Shown in pieces: positions 46,846 to 58,790 of a stretch of DNA of 64,000 bases (positions within the stretch are counted from its first letter, which is position 1; each line of letters opens with the position of its first letter). Made by a program: the position numbers and the translations under genes. A model generated the notes under the pieces. That model saw nothing but the letters and a program-made list of their open reading frames with translations. It was not told where the DNA came from and ran no database searches. Source of the DNA: Tolypeutes matacus (lineage: Eukaryota > Chordata > Mammalia > Cingulata > Chlamyphoridae); contig JAKSZT010020841.1 in the NCBI GenBank assembly GCA_026826555.1, forward strand, positions 977,458 through 1,041,457. Reading direction: 5' to 3'.

Positions 46846-49800
46846 AGTTCTGGAAAGATGGTGGCAAAATAAGTAGGCAGGGCTCACTCCCTCACAAAAA
46901 CAACAAGGAAAAGGCAAAAAGCTACCTGAGGGAGCTGCTTTGGGGATCTGCAAAGCAGACTGAGAAAAGAGGCCAAGAGACAAAGAGGTCAAATTAAATC
47001 CATAAATTACTTACCCCTGTGGCTGGGAATGGCACATCTACCCCACCCTCAGGCAAATAGCCTAAGTAAAACCCTTGGCTCACTACAAGCAACTGAGTGG
47101 GGAAAGAATATTCTCTTCCCTGGGAGGAAAGGGGTCTGGCAGAGGGTGGAGAGTGGTTTATCTTCAGTGAGTTTGTCCACCTGAGCCCCCTTTGAATCTC
47201 AGAAAAGACCGTAGCCAGCACTGAAGCAGCCCCAGGGAGAGGGGAGGGAGGATCTGACCAGGCAGACTGCCACACCCAACTGCCATTGGTGAGAAAGGAA
47301 TGTGATCAGTGAGACAGTAGGTGGAGAAGGCACCTAACCAGCTTAGGAGAAAAGGAAGCCAGGAGAGACAGCCAGTAGCCAGGTGTTACAACCCAACTCC
47401 TGAAGGGCATCAGTTGGCAGGGCTGCGAGACCAAAGAACACACCGGGCATTTAGTCAGGCATAAGCTTTATTGGGACTTATGTTCAGGAGATAATCTGTT
47501 ATCAACATCAATTCAGTTTCCATTTAATAATGGCTTCCTGGAATTAGCCATTTAAATACTTCAGTTTAGGCAATGCTTTTACAAACTTCTTATAATTAGC
47601 CATAAGTTACTTTTTGTTATTAGATTTCTGCTTAATAGTGATTTCCTAGATCAGTCACATACATTATATTCCTTCAGTTTAGAAAATGCTTTTACAAACT
47701 TCCCATAGCAATACATAACCATGTAAACTATAGTTACTTCATCTCAAGACAAAATCACCTTTACAAAACACATTCTCTTAATTAATGCTACATTCTACAA
47801 TACCTTCTATGACTTTCTTTATTCATTCAAGCCTTGTCTTACACACTTCCACCCAGATATTATGAAAATGAGCCATCTTACCTTAGTAAAAACACATTCA
47901 GTTAAACAAACATCAAATTTTAGTCATTATTGACTTCACTTCCAGAAGTCTGTTACTCCTTTACGTATCTATTTACATCTTATATCTCTCATTTGGTTCT
48001 GTGAAGAAACAATAACTATTCATTTCAATTTACGCAAAAACTTTTTTTTAAAAGAGGTTTGTAATAGCCTCATTACTCAAAGAATTAAAATTTTCATCAT
48101 CTTAAAGATTTAACACATATTCTGCTAATTTATTTTATTACTATCCATATAAACCTAGGAAGATTTCACCCAAGCTAGTTAAAATTGAAATCATTATAGT
48201 TATGCAAGAAATGTTCTTTTTCCTTCCTTTCTCCACAGGAGACTAAATCTCTTTTTCTTTAATAAAAGTCTAAACTGGTGAATAACTTTAAAAGCATACT
48301 GACTGCCAGGTTCTAGAATACATTATAATTGTTTAATTTGTTCTAATCATATTTTATAAAAATCATTCCTTAGCTTTCAAAGACTTTTTCTTTACTTACT
48401 GAAATTTGACCATGGATTATTACTGTTATATCAAAAGCTGTTAAAATTTAATTGGGGCAGACTATACAAACAAGGTCTATTCTGTAATATCCCCTCTGTA
48501 CCTATCATTTTAATGTCCATGTCTAGTAGACTGAATTCTAGACTAGCCACCTATCTCCCCTATCTTTCTACACCTAGCTGATCTCCTTAGTTTCTAAACC
48601 AGTTTTACTGGAAATCAGTCTAAGTTAGGAGAAGACTGTGGGGGAAAGATAAGCTGTAGAAAGATTATGGAAGAATTCAGAACAGCCTTTTTAGTTTATT
48701 CTAAATAGTTTTTTAGTCAGATTTTATGTCTTTTTATCCTGTTTGGTTTTCTTAATTTGGACTCCAGGAGTATTCATTTACCAATATAAGCACTTATTTA
48801 ATTTTTAGCCTTTTGAATAGAACTTTTTAAAGAATTTTCTTTTGTTAATTTAATATTACCATCCAAAAGTGTGAAAATATACACTGAAAAACAGACATAT
48901 ACAAAGAGTTAAGACACACCAACAGGAAAATAAAGCTCACTAATTTGACTCATAATTCTTACTCCTTTTATATGACTGTCTCATCTCTGATTTTTACTGC
49001 TTTTAAGATCTCCTCTGGAATCAGTGTTGCCTGTAATATGCAAGCTTATTCTTGGAAACACTTTTATTAGTTAAGAGGAATCAGTTAAGAATTCTTGAGC
49101 AGATAAGCACTAATTTAGCAGTTTAGACAGACAGACATTTAACACATATATTCTGGATTATTCTTCAGGAGTATACTCACACAGATTTGAAATTCAGCAG
49201 TAAGCTATTGAATCAAAACTAAAAGTTGGTTTTAACACCTTGATAAAAATTCTGATCCAAATAAAATGTGACTAAAACTAAAAACACTGACAAAATAACA
49301 TTCCATTTAAACTCTTCCACAGTTTACACAAGTATTACGAGCTTTCAAGTTTGTAATATATTTTTAATTGCAGGTTTACAAAAGCTGCTAGCACTTCTTT
49401 TCTATTTGCTTTTAGAGTTTTCACTTCAAAGTTATTAAAATTTAATAGCACCAATTTTGTTAATGTAGCTATCCAGATCTAATTAAAAATAGCATGGAAC
49501 CAGAACAGAGAACACTAATGTTGGTAAGTTTTTTTACTTTTCCAGTAAACTAATTATATCAGCTCCACTAGCCCATAAATGCATTAACCAGGTGGCAAGG
49601 GGTTCACAGAGTTGCTGCCAGAATGTTTTCCCTATCTTAGTTAACTGTTACTCCCATTAACATTTTCAAGTAACCCTGTACTCATGTGGAGTTCCAGAAC
49701 AGTCAAGTAAGTGGGCAGCCCCATATTCTCTTCATGGTTCCCACTCACCCAAGGGTGCTTCTACCCCTCCCCACATGGATGTTACAAGCCAAACCGGGAT

Positions 49801-49860
49801 TTCCCCCATGGATTCTCCTTTCCCTGAGTTCAGGCATGCTACTGCCAGTGGTCTTTCAGT

Positions 49861-49881
49861 CTCCTGGCTCATGGCTCACCA
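49861..49881 (-). other. primer-binding site, tRNA-Arg type
   Basis: On the - strand, directly inside the LTR end, the sequence TGGTGAGCCA...GCCAGGAG equals the 18-nt complement of a tRNA-Arg 3' end apart from one substitution and a 3-base insertion. It gives the element its orientation and confirms 49884 as the U5 edge of the 5' LTR. Confidence 0.75.
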
Positions 49882-49883
49882 AT

Positions 49884-50343
49884 TGTTACAACTCAGTTCC
49901 TGAAGGGCACGACTTGGTGAGGCTGCAAGACCAAAGGACACACCTGGTAAAAGCTTTATTGGGTCTTATGGATAGGAGAGAATCTCTGAAGGTGACAGTT
50001 CAGAGAAGTAAGATAGTGCTCTGCAAAGAGACAGGAAAAATGAGGGGTGATATAAGGGGTCTCAGACAAGGTCATTCCATAGGGGTGATAGCAAGGACAT
50101 TCCATACAGTATGAGAACAGAGTTCCTGTTAGGGTCATGTGAAGCATAAATATGGGGTCAGGTGATATTTTCACTATGCTCATAGGAAAGATATTTACCA
50201 AGAACATTTACTGCTTTGGGAAGATTATAGTTTGATAACATCTAAGCATTTTTTACTCTCTGGGGAGGGTAGTTAATCTTTAATTAAAGCCTAGGTCACA
50301 CAGCCTACTTGGTGAAGACTTAAATGGACAATGGGTCCCCACA
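49884..50343 (-). repeat. 5' LTR of the Arg-PBS element
   Basis: Reads 5'-TGTGGGGACCC...TGTAACA-3' on the - strand, about 460 bp. A polyadenylation signal AATAAA is at about 49955 (seen as tttatt on +) and U5 is about 70 bp. TG/CA ends are intact. Confidence 0.75.
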
Positions 50344-51287
50344 CTAGCAATCTGTTGGCAGCCAGACTCCCTTGAGGAAAGGGGGTAGGGGGAGCCAGAA
50401 AACATTTCAGAAGCCTACCTAACTTGTGGAGTGCATGGAGGTTACTGTAGGAACACCTGCCTCACATATACTAGATCCCTGGTTTGGTTTCCAGTACAGC
50501 CTAAGAGAAGGGAACCAGAAAGTTATCCACTGAGTTATCAGCAATTCAGCTGGCACTTTGTGATAAGAAATTATAGACTGATATTGTTTTTGTTTTGGGT
50601 TATTTGATCTCTTTTATATTTTTAATATTTTTATATTTAAAATTTGTTTTTTTATTTGCTAAAACTAGATATCTTAGCTTTGGAGGACAGGCTGTAGGAT
50701 GATTGATTGATAAGCACCAGCAGCCTGAGATGGTTTATAAAGGTCTAAGAGGGAAGGTTGTTTGTCCAGAGTTGTTGTTTTTGTTTGCTTGTGTTTGGTG
50801 TTTATTGTTTATTCTCTTTCTTTCCTTTTAATCTTTTTCTTATTTTGTCTCCCTAGTTTCTTTATTTCTTTTCTTTCTTTCATTGCTTTTCTTTCATTCC
50901 ACTATTTCTCATTTGGTCATCATTTATTCTCTTTTTTACTTCTTCTCTGCTCATCTTGATGGTCTTTATTTTATTTTGTTTATCATTTCATTTTTATTCT
51001 TATTCCTTTGTATTTTTAATGATTTTTTCACTCATTACCTATTTATTTTCTTGGCTTTTATGATTCCTTTTCTATCTTTTAAAATTATTACTATTATTCC
51101 TTTTATCTTCTTCTCTCTTTCCTTTTCAATGGTCTTAATATTTTTTCAAGGTAGCACAGAAATGTTCAAGCATATAAAATAAGGTGAACCAAATGCTGAA
51201 AAGGAACCTTAATCAAAACAAAAGAAAATAAAATCCTAGGGTAGAAAGAGATGCTAACTATCTGAATAAGCCCATCATTATAAACAG

Positions 51288-52190
51288 ATGCCTAGACACC
51301 AACAAAAAAATTACAAGCCATGCTAAGAAATACGAAGACATGGTCCAGTCTAATGGACAAACTAAAAAACAGGAGGAGATGCAGAATGTGGGTCAACTAA
51401 TCAATTATAACCAAGTAAATATTATTAATCATCTTAATAAAGTGAAAGAGATTAAGGATATTACAAAGACACTGGGGAATATAGTGAAGATAAAAAGATA
51501 AAGAAACTGATGGCAATGAAAGGCATACTGCAAAAATTAAAAAACTATGCTGGGTGCACAAAATAGCAGATTTGAACAGGCAAGGGAAAGAATTAATGAC
51601 ATCAAAGATAGTACATTTGAAGATTGACAGAAGAAATTCAGCAGGGACACAAGGAATTGAGTGACAATGCAAAGTGCACTTACATATGTGTTATAGGCAT
51701 CCCAGAGTGAGAGAAGAGAGGTGATAGGGGGAAAGAAGGAGTGTTGCAAAAATAATGGCTGGAAATTTCCAAAGCCTTTTGAGGGTGCAGCATACTCCAA
51801 ATAGTATAAATCCCAACAGACCTAATTCAAGACATATATTCATCAAATTGTCAAATGTTCAAAACAAAGAAAGTATACTTAACAGGCAAGAGAAAAGAGA
51901 TCCCTCACATACAAGGGAAATTCAGTAAAATTAAGCACTGATTTCTCATCTGAGACCATGGAGGATAGAAGGCAGGGTTATGACATAGATAAGGTGTTAA
52001 AAGAAAAACTGCCAACCAAGAACTAGCAAAAGCTAGCATTCAAAAATGAGAGAGAGCTAAAAATATTCACAGCTAAAAATGAATTTAGAGAGTTTGTCAA
52101 CAAGAATCCCACCCATCAAGAAATACTACAGGGAGTTCTGCAGGTTGAAAGGAATAAAAACAGGGGAGAGAGAGTTGGAGGAAAGAGTAG
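51288..52190 (+). pseudogene. L1-c ORF1p remnant
   Basis: Starts at the ATG 51288 and ends at the TAG 52188-52190, the position equivalent to the end of intact ORF1 (ESWRRV). Many stops and deletions: for example the RRM region, legible around 51700-51780, has lost bases. It corresponds to 28830-27850 of L1-b. Confidence 0.82.
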
Positions 52191-52245
52191 AAAAAAGATT
52201 ATTATTAAGAATAACTAAACAAGATAAAAAGAGAAATAAAAACAA

Positions 52246-55200
52246 ACAAGGAAATAACAAAGAATAGAGCAGAGCAAAATGAAATTGAGAATAAAAAAAA
52301 AAAAAACCACTAGAAAAAGTTAACAAAAGCAAAAGGAATCTTCAAGAAGATTAAAAAATTTGACAAACCCTTAGCTAGAATAATAAGGAAATAAATAGTG
52401 AAGATGCAAATAAATAAAATAAAAAATGATGGAGGGTATATCACCACTGATCCTAGAGAAATAAAGAGTATCATAAGAGGATACTTTAAACAATTGTATG
52501 CCAACAAGATGGATAACTTTGATAAAATGGATAAATTACTAGAAACACACAAGCAGCCTACATTGTCAAAAGAAGAAATTGATGATATCAATAGACCAGT
52601 CTTAAGGAATGAAATTGAACTAGTCATCAAAAACTTCCCAAATAAGAAAAACCAAGGATCAAATGGCTTCACAGGTGTATTCTACCAAACATTCCACAAA
52701 TAACTAACACTAATCCTGCTTAAACTCTTCCAAAAAAAACAGAAGTGGAGGGAACATTTCCTAATTTAATCTATGATGACAAAATCACCCTAATACCAAA
52801 GACACACAAAGAAACCACAAGGAAAACTGTAGACCAATGTCTCTAATGAACCTAGATACAAAAATCCTCAACAAAATACTTGTTAATCATATACAGCAAC
52901 ACACCAAATGAATTTTTCTCCATGATCAAGGGGGTTTCATCCCTGGTATGCAAGGATGGTTCAACACAAGAAAATCAATTAATGTAATATACCACATTAA
53001 AAGACAGAAACAAAAAAAAAATCACGATAATTGCTATTAATGCAGAAAAAAACATTAGACAAAATACAGCACACTTTCCTGATAAAAACACTCAAAAGAT
53101 AGAAGGAAAGTTCCTCAACTTGATAAAGGGTATATATGAAAAACCCACAACTAACGTCACACTTAATGGTGAGAGCTAAAGCCTTTCCCTCTAAGATCTG
53201 GAACAAGACAAGGATGTCAAATGTCACGGCTCTTATTTAACATTGTGTTAGAAGTATTTGCTCAAGTACTGAAGCAATAAAAATATTTAGAAGGCATTGA
53301 CATTGGAAAGGAAGACGTAATAATTTCACTATTTGAAGATGACATGATCCTATACAAAGAAAGGACTGAGAAATCCACAACAAAGTTTCTTGAACTGATA
53401 AATGAGTTCAGTAAAGTGGCAGGCTATAAGAGCAACACACAGAAATCAGTAACATTTCTGTACACCAATGATGTGCAATCTGAGGAGGAAATCAAGAAAA
53501 AAATTCTATTTACAATATCAACTAAATGAATAAAATATTGAGGAATAAACTTAACTAAAGATGTAAACAATTTTACCCAGAAAACTACAAAACATTGTTA
53601 AAGGAAATCAAAGAAGACCTAAGTAAATGGAAAAATATTCCATGTTCATGAGTTGAAAGACTAAATATGATTAAGATGTCTGTCCTACCCAAATTGATTT
53701 ACAGATTTAATGCAATACCAATAAAAATTAAAAGAGTGCTTTTTAACTGAATTTTAAAAGCTAATCATGAAATTTATTTGGAAGGTCAATGGTCCCCAAA
53801 TAGCTAATAACATATTGAATAAGAAAAATGAATTTAGAGAAAACATGCTACCTGATATTAAAACATACTACAAAGGTACAGTGGTAAAAACTTCAAGGTA
53901 TTGGCACAAGGATAGACAAACTGACCAATGGAACAGAATTTAGAGTTCTCTGAAATAGACCCTTGGATATACTATCAACTGATATTTGTCAAGGCCACCA
54001 AGCTCACTCAACTGGGACAGAATGGCCTCTTCAACAAATGGTGATTGGAGAACTGGGTATCCATATCTGTGGCAGTTTGATATTGTTTATGAATTCCAAA
54101 AATAGATATTGGATTATGTTTGTAATTGGTCTTTCTCTCAGGGCATATTAGATTATATTGGATTCAGAGGTTACATTTTTATTTAATTAAATAATGATTG
54201 AGACTTTGATTGGGCCACATCAGTAGGATGTTGAGACCTCTCTGCCTTGGTGGGCAGGGAATCACAGAGAAACCACACCACAGAGAAGGAAGTTTAGAGG
54301 TTTGGATGCTGGAACCTAGGAAGAAAGGACACAGAGAAATAGAAAGAAGGCTTTATTATACATGGCAGAGGCCCTGGGAAGAGAGAGGAGCTGTTCACCT
54401 GTTAGTCTACAGCTGGCCTTGTGGAGAAAGCAGAGCAGCTGAGCCCAGAGAGAAATGAGCCCTGAGAAAAGAGGCACCCAAGGAGCCAAAACCTTGCAGA
54501 TGTTGGCAGCCATCTTGCTCCAACATGTGGTGACAGATTTTGGTGAGGGTAGTAACTTATGCATTTTGGCCCGGTAACTTTAAGTTTCTACAATAAATAA
54601 ATACCTTTTAAAAAATCAACTGATTTCTTATATTTTGAATCAGCACCTCTTTGGCTAACTAATACATTATCCAAAAGAATGAGAGTGGATCACCATCTCA
54701 CTCCCAAAACAAAAATTAACTCAAAATGGATAGAAGAAATAAATATATGAGCCAGGACCATAAAGCTCCTAGAGGATAATGTACAGAAGCATCTATGAGA
54801 TCTTGTAGTAGAAAACTGTTTCATAAACTTTGCACATAGAGCATGAACAATGAAAGATAAAATACATAAATTGGACCTCCTCAAAATTAGACTTTTGCAT
54901 TTTAAAAGATTTTGTCAAGAAAGTGCAAAAGCAACCTACACAATGGGAGCAAATATTTGTTAAACATTTATACAATATGGGCCTAATATCCAGCATATAT
55001 AAGGAAATTCTACATTTCAAAATTAAAAAAAAAAGACAAATAATCCAATTAAAAACATGAGCAAGAGATTTAAATGACACTTCTCCAGAGAATAAATACA
55101 AATGGATAAATAGCATGTGAAAATATTTTCAGGATTACTAGCTGTTAGGGAAATGCAAGTCAAAACTAGAAAATATATCCTCTTATACCTATTAGACTGG

Positions 55201-55672
55201 AAGCTATTTTTTAAAAAAACAAAGAACTACAAGTATTGGAGAGGATGTGGAGGAAAGGGAACCTTCATCTACTGCTGGTGGGAATGTAGAATGGTGCAGC
55301 CATAGTGGAGGACAGTTTGGTAGTTCATCAGGAAGCTAACTATAGAACTGCCATATGATCCAGCAATCCCATTTCTGGTTATATACCTAGAAGAGTTGAA
55401 AGCAGGGACATGAACTGATATTTTCACACCAATGTTCATAGTTGCATTATTCACTATTGCCCAAAGTTGGAAGCAACACTAGTGTCCATCAACAGATGAA
55501 TGGATAAGCAAATTGTGGTATATACAAATAATGAAATATTACTTTTAAGAAGGAATGATGTATGTACACACAGGACAACATGGATGAATCTTGAAGAACT
55601 TGTGTGTGTAAAGTAAACAAGTCAAAGAAGGACAAATGTTACATGACACCACCGATATTACTTAAGTAAATT
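52246..55672 (+). pseudogene. L1-c ORF2p remnant, endonuclease domain deleted
   Basis: From the short spacer after ORF1 the sequence jumps at about 52250 to ORF2 text equivalent to [10 protein letters not shown] of L1-b, so the whole endonuclease (about 0.8 kb) is missing. The RT part is legible: [17 protein letters not shown] at 52425; active site 'tttgaagatgacatg' (FEDD) at 53332; EFSKVAGY at about 53405. The LTR-like element interrupts at 54068-54666. The cysteine region 'tattggagaggatgtgg' occurs at 55233. Non-functional. Confidence 0.87.
54068..54666 (-). mobile_element. solo-LTR-like insertion in L1-c ORF2
   Basis: The same family as 1235-1742, opposite orientation: on - it runs TGTATTAGTTAGCC to CTGCCACA (599 bp). 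Flanks are atatc (54063-54067) and ttatc (54667-54671), an imperfect 5-bp duplication. L1 text resumes on the right, 'ccaaaagaatgagagtgg'. A polyadenylation-like AATAAA is at about 54348 on -. Confidence 0.7.
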
Positions 55673-57676
55673 GAGCAGACCTGTAGTGTTAGTGTCTGGA
55701 AAAGAATTTATCAGGAGACTGAAATGAAGAAGAGTGTGGTAAGCCAATGCTCAATATGGACAAAATCTATGATAAGGTGGAAGCAGGTGGTTGGTGGGTG
55801 GATGTGGGTGATTGTAGTACAGTGATGTGTGGGTTTGATGGTGCTGGAGGGTGAAGGGGAGTAGGATGGGGGTTGGGTTGGACTATCCATAGACCTGGGG
55901 AGAGGGATGAAGGAAGGGACTGGCTACTTCTGGGGATTAGTAGGTCTGTGGTTAAAACCACAATTGTGGAAATGTTCTTTTGGCAAATATGACAAGGGAA
56001 CGTTACTGGTACAGGGCTTTGGGGATGAGGGGATGTGTGGGATAAGACAAACCTTCAGCATACTTCAATGGAATATGAAAGTGTCGATCATGTCATAGTG
56101 TGTTATCTCAGTGGGGGAAACCTACACAATAAACAAGAAATATTAAACTCCCCATGCTGGGGAGTCCTGCTGTGTTCTCAATTGGGGGGCAAGAATCTCT
56201 TGAGAATATAGGTAGTGCCTAATAAAAGAAAACAGATCAATATGTCAAGTCCTCAATATTATGCATCTAACTATGAAACTTATTCTTCAAAACTGAAACT
56301 TAGTGATTACCAAAGGTCTGAGAGGAGGGAGAGGATATTAGAGTAGATGGAACATAGGACCTTGGAATTGTTCTGCATGATTTTGCAATGATGGATACAA
56401 GCCATTTTACATTTTGTTAAGAACTATAAATGTGTATGGTGCAAAATGTATACCATAATGTGAACCATTGTCCATGGTTAGTAGCAATGCATCAATATTT
56501 GTACATCAATTGTAACTAATATAGCATAAACATGTAAAATGTTATTAATAGGGGACAGTGGGAGAAGGGGTGGGGGTTGGGTCAAGGATCCCTTATATTT
56601 TCTATGTGACTTTTCTATAACCTAAAGTTTCTTTGAAGATAAAGTGAATAAAATAAGACACTGCGTATACATACAGAAGAAATTGTCACCGTCCATAAAA
56701 GCTAACAGATCTTATGGTGAAAGACACAATGAAAAAATTGTATTATATTTTATTATTTTTATTTTGTATTTCATTTGTTTATTAGTATTATTTTTATTTG
56801 TTTATTTTTTGGCTTGGGTTTGGATCACAAAATGGCAACAACTATGACCATGGAGGATCACTGGTGTGGGGTGTTGGTGATGGGGGCAGGGAGGGGATGT
56901 GTGCAACTGGAGCATGCCTCTAGGACATATGAATATGCTCAAGTGGTCATGAGGCATTGTCTCAGTGGGTGGAGGCCCAAACAATAAACAAAAGAATATT
57001 GAATTCCCATCCTTGGGAGTCCTGTTACATTCTCTAAAATAGCAGCAACAATACCCCACATATTCAGTTGGTGCCTAGCCATGGAAGACAGACAGTTACA
57101 CCAGGCTCTTGATATTGATTGTTATACTTATGAACTTTATTCTTGTGAAATTGAAACTTAGCCTGCTATTATGTCTTGTCTAAGAGTTACCTCATGAAAG
57201 GTTCCTTGTTGCTCAAATGTGGCCTCAATCTAAACCAAACTCAGAAAATAAGGTCACTACCTTCCCTTAGCATGGGACATGTTTCCCAGGGCACCTCCCC
57301 TGCACTGAGGGGCTATTACAGAGCACCAACTAGAAATGCATTTGGAAAAAGATCTTGACCAAAAGGGGAAAATATTAAATACAAATGAGTTTTTATGGTT
57401 AAAGGTTTTCAAAGTGAGTTGGGAGGTCAATCCAGGGGTTACACGTATGCACAGCTCAGCAGGGTCTCATAGACTGTCACAGCCAACATTACCTCAAACA
57501 GTAGGGCTTCTGTGGGCCCTAGAGACATCTAGACACTATAGGCAATGCAGATGGTGTCAGGAATTAATTGCCCTGTAAGTGGTCCTTACTTTGGAATATA
57601 TGCTTCCCAATGTAACAGAGTTAGACTCATTTACAATTTCCCAACACACGGCCTTTCTGCCCCTTTTATTTGAGCC
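55673..57676 (+). other. L1-c 3'UTR (M1 present, M2 lost)
   Basis: M1 is at about 56290-56645 ('gcaatgatggatacaagccat', 'gtccatggttagtagcaatg', 'ctaaagtttctttgaag'). A T-rich block is at 56735-56815, 'ggatcacaaaatggcaacaa' at 56820, and the shared middle part 'gttgctcaaatgtggcctcaatc' at 57208 runs to the truncation. Confidence 0.8.
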
Positions 57677-57739
57677 TTCCTTTTTCCTCTTAAGAATCTT
57701 TGGAATTAGCTTCTTTCAATCTCAACTGTAGGCTAGTAT

Positions 57740-57905
57740 GAGACACCTCTCTTTTCCCAGGGCTCATTTCTTTCTGGGCTCAGCTACTAGTACTCTTCCT
57801 AAGGTCAGCAGTAAACTATCAGTCTTGTTTCTCTTCCTGGGACCTCTAGAGGGTCTAATGAATTGTCTCTCCTCCTCTGTATTCTTCTCTGTGTGCTCCT
57901 GAAAG
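57740..57905 (+). mobile_element. fragment of the solo-LTR-like family
   Basis: Shares 'cttttcccagggctcatttctttctgggctcagct' and 'aaggtcagcagtaaactatcag' with 1440-1500 and the reverse of 54400-54470. Both ends are missing. Confidence 0.6.
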
Positions 57906-57994
57906 AGTTCAATTAAAGGCCATGACTTGTAACAGAAAGCAGGCTGCCTTGGTATATATGGGACAGACGTCTCTAGTCTCAAGACACTAAGATA

Positions 57995-58289
57995 GACCAC
58001 AGGTGGGCCACACTCTGGGAGATGTTTGTGTGGGATGTGGTGGGAGGTGTGGGAGGTGGGCAACATGGGAATCCCAGTGGGTTCCGTGTAATATTTTAGG
58101 TAATCTAAGCACCTCTTAAAATATATGTATATATATATAAACATTTTTGTAAGCAAATACACATATATGCATATATATTTATATATCATTTTACAAATGT
58201 TTGTATGTATTGTGAGAATTTTGATTTTTACCCATAATAATAAAAAATAAATAAATAAATAAAAAATAAAAATAAAACAAATAAGAATG

Positions 58290-58318
<29 letters not shown>
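57995..58318 (+). mobile_element. 5'-truncated L1 3'-end insertion
   Basis: Flanked by a perfect 14-bp duplication, aagacactaagata (57981-57994 and 58319-58332). Contains the end of M2 ('gggaggtgggcaacatgggaatccc', 'gtatgtattgtgagaattttg') and a long A-rich tail (58235-58318) ending in at least 28 consecutive A. The long pure tail indicates a young insertion of the L1-b type. Confidence 0.93.
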
Positions 58319-58322
<4 letters not shown>

Positions 58323-58332
58323 CACTAAGATA

Positions 58333-58636
58333 AGAGCTGGTATGATCCTGGTGGGGAATCATTCTGTGCTTCAAGGAGTGTATCTGGTATATGTCAGATA
58401 ATGATTAACAAGGTCTATTATATGCAGGAATGTAAGGAGAACTGAACCATTAAACCTAAAGACTTGCTGACTTTAGTAACGTGTAGCTCATCACGTATCT
58501 ATTGCCTTTGCACATGCTCAATGTATTTTTTTGTTCTAAAGCTAAATAAAAGCCACAATGTTTTATGCAGCAGCATTCTCTTCCCCTTGGATGGAGGGTC
58601 CCCTGGCCCCTGTTATTTCTTGTTTCTTTCTCATGT
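58333..58636 (+). repeat. probable LTR 3' part (R-U5) of the betaretrovirus-like provirus
   Basis: Contains an AATAAA signal at about 58544 ('ctaaataaaagcc') followed by about 90 bp ending just before the primer-binding site ('tttctttctca'). The U3 side is not delimited; sequence left of the L1 insertion may belong to it. Confidence 0.5.
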
Positions 58637-58637
58637 G

Positions 58638-58656
58638 TGGCACCGTTTTCAAGGAC
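58638..58656 (+). other. possible primer-binding site, tRNA-Lys type (degenerate)
   Basis: 'tggcaccgttttcaaggac' keeps the frame of a Lys-type site (TGGC-CC at the start, CA-GGAC at the end) with several changes. The position, right after the presumed U5 and 150 bp before gag, fits. Confidence 0.4.
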
Positions 58657-58756
58657 CTAGTTTCAGAATATCAGCGGGGATACAAAAATGGAACTTTTCT
58701 TTCAGTCATTGCACAGTGGACCAAGGAGCTACTGAGGAGTGGTTTTAAAAAAAAAA

Positions 58757-58766
58757 AAAGGTAAGT
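58757..58766 (+). promoter_or_regulatory. leader splice donor
   Basis: AAAG|GTAAGT, a perfect donor consensus 25 bp upstream of the gag ATG at 58791, the place where retroviruses put the donor used for spliced env RNA. Use is inferred. Confidence 0.55.
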
Positions 58767-58790
58767 TACATCCTTGAGCTCATCAGGGAA

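Larger units (their letters stand above)
47384..50343 (-). mobile_element. endogenous retroviral element with Arg-type PBS
   Basis: Inserted in the L1-c 5'UTR, - strand. The right LTR (49884-50343) and the start of the left LTR (47384-about 47515) share 'gttacaac..c..ctcctgaagggca', 'ggctgc.agaccaaag.acacacc' and 'agctttattggg', that is U5-R read on +. The interior (about 47520-49860) is AT-rich, and I find no gag, pol or env motif in it. The target duplication is not clear. It is a defective or strongly eroded copy. Confidence 0.75.
46849..57676 (+). mobile_element. LINE-1 element L1-c, long, twice interrupted
   Basis: Its 5' end ('agttctggaaagatggtggcaaaataagtagg') matches L1-a. 5'UTR 46849-47383 is split by a retroviral element (47384-50343) and resumes at 50344-51287. 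ORF1 remnant 51288-52190, ORF2 remnant 52250-55672 (split at 54068-54666), 3'UTR 55673-57676. The 3' end lacks M2 and the tail (about 0.8 kb relative to L1-a), being cut where the 57677 sequence starts. Without the insertions it is about 7.3 kb. Confidence 0.88.

Noticed and set aside
49686..50114. 142-codon plus-strand ORF
   Set aside because: It crosses the LTR boundary of the minus-strand retroviral element; antisense of LTR and leader.
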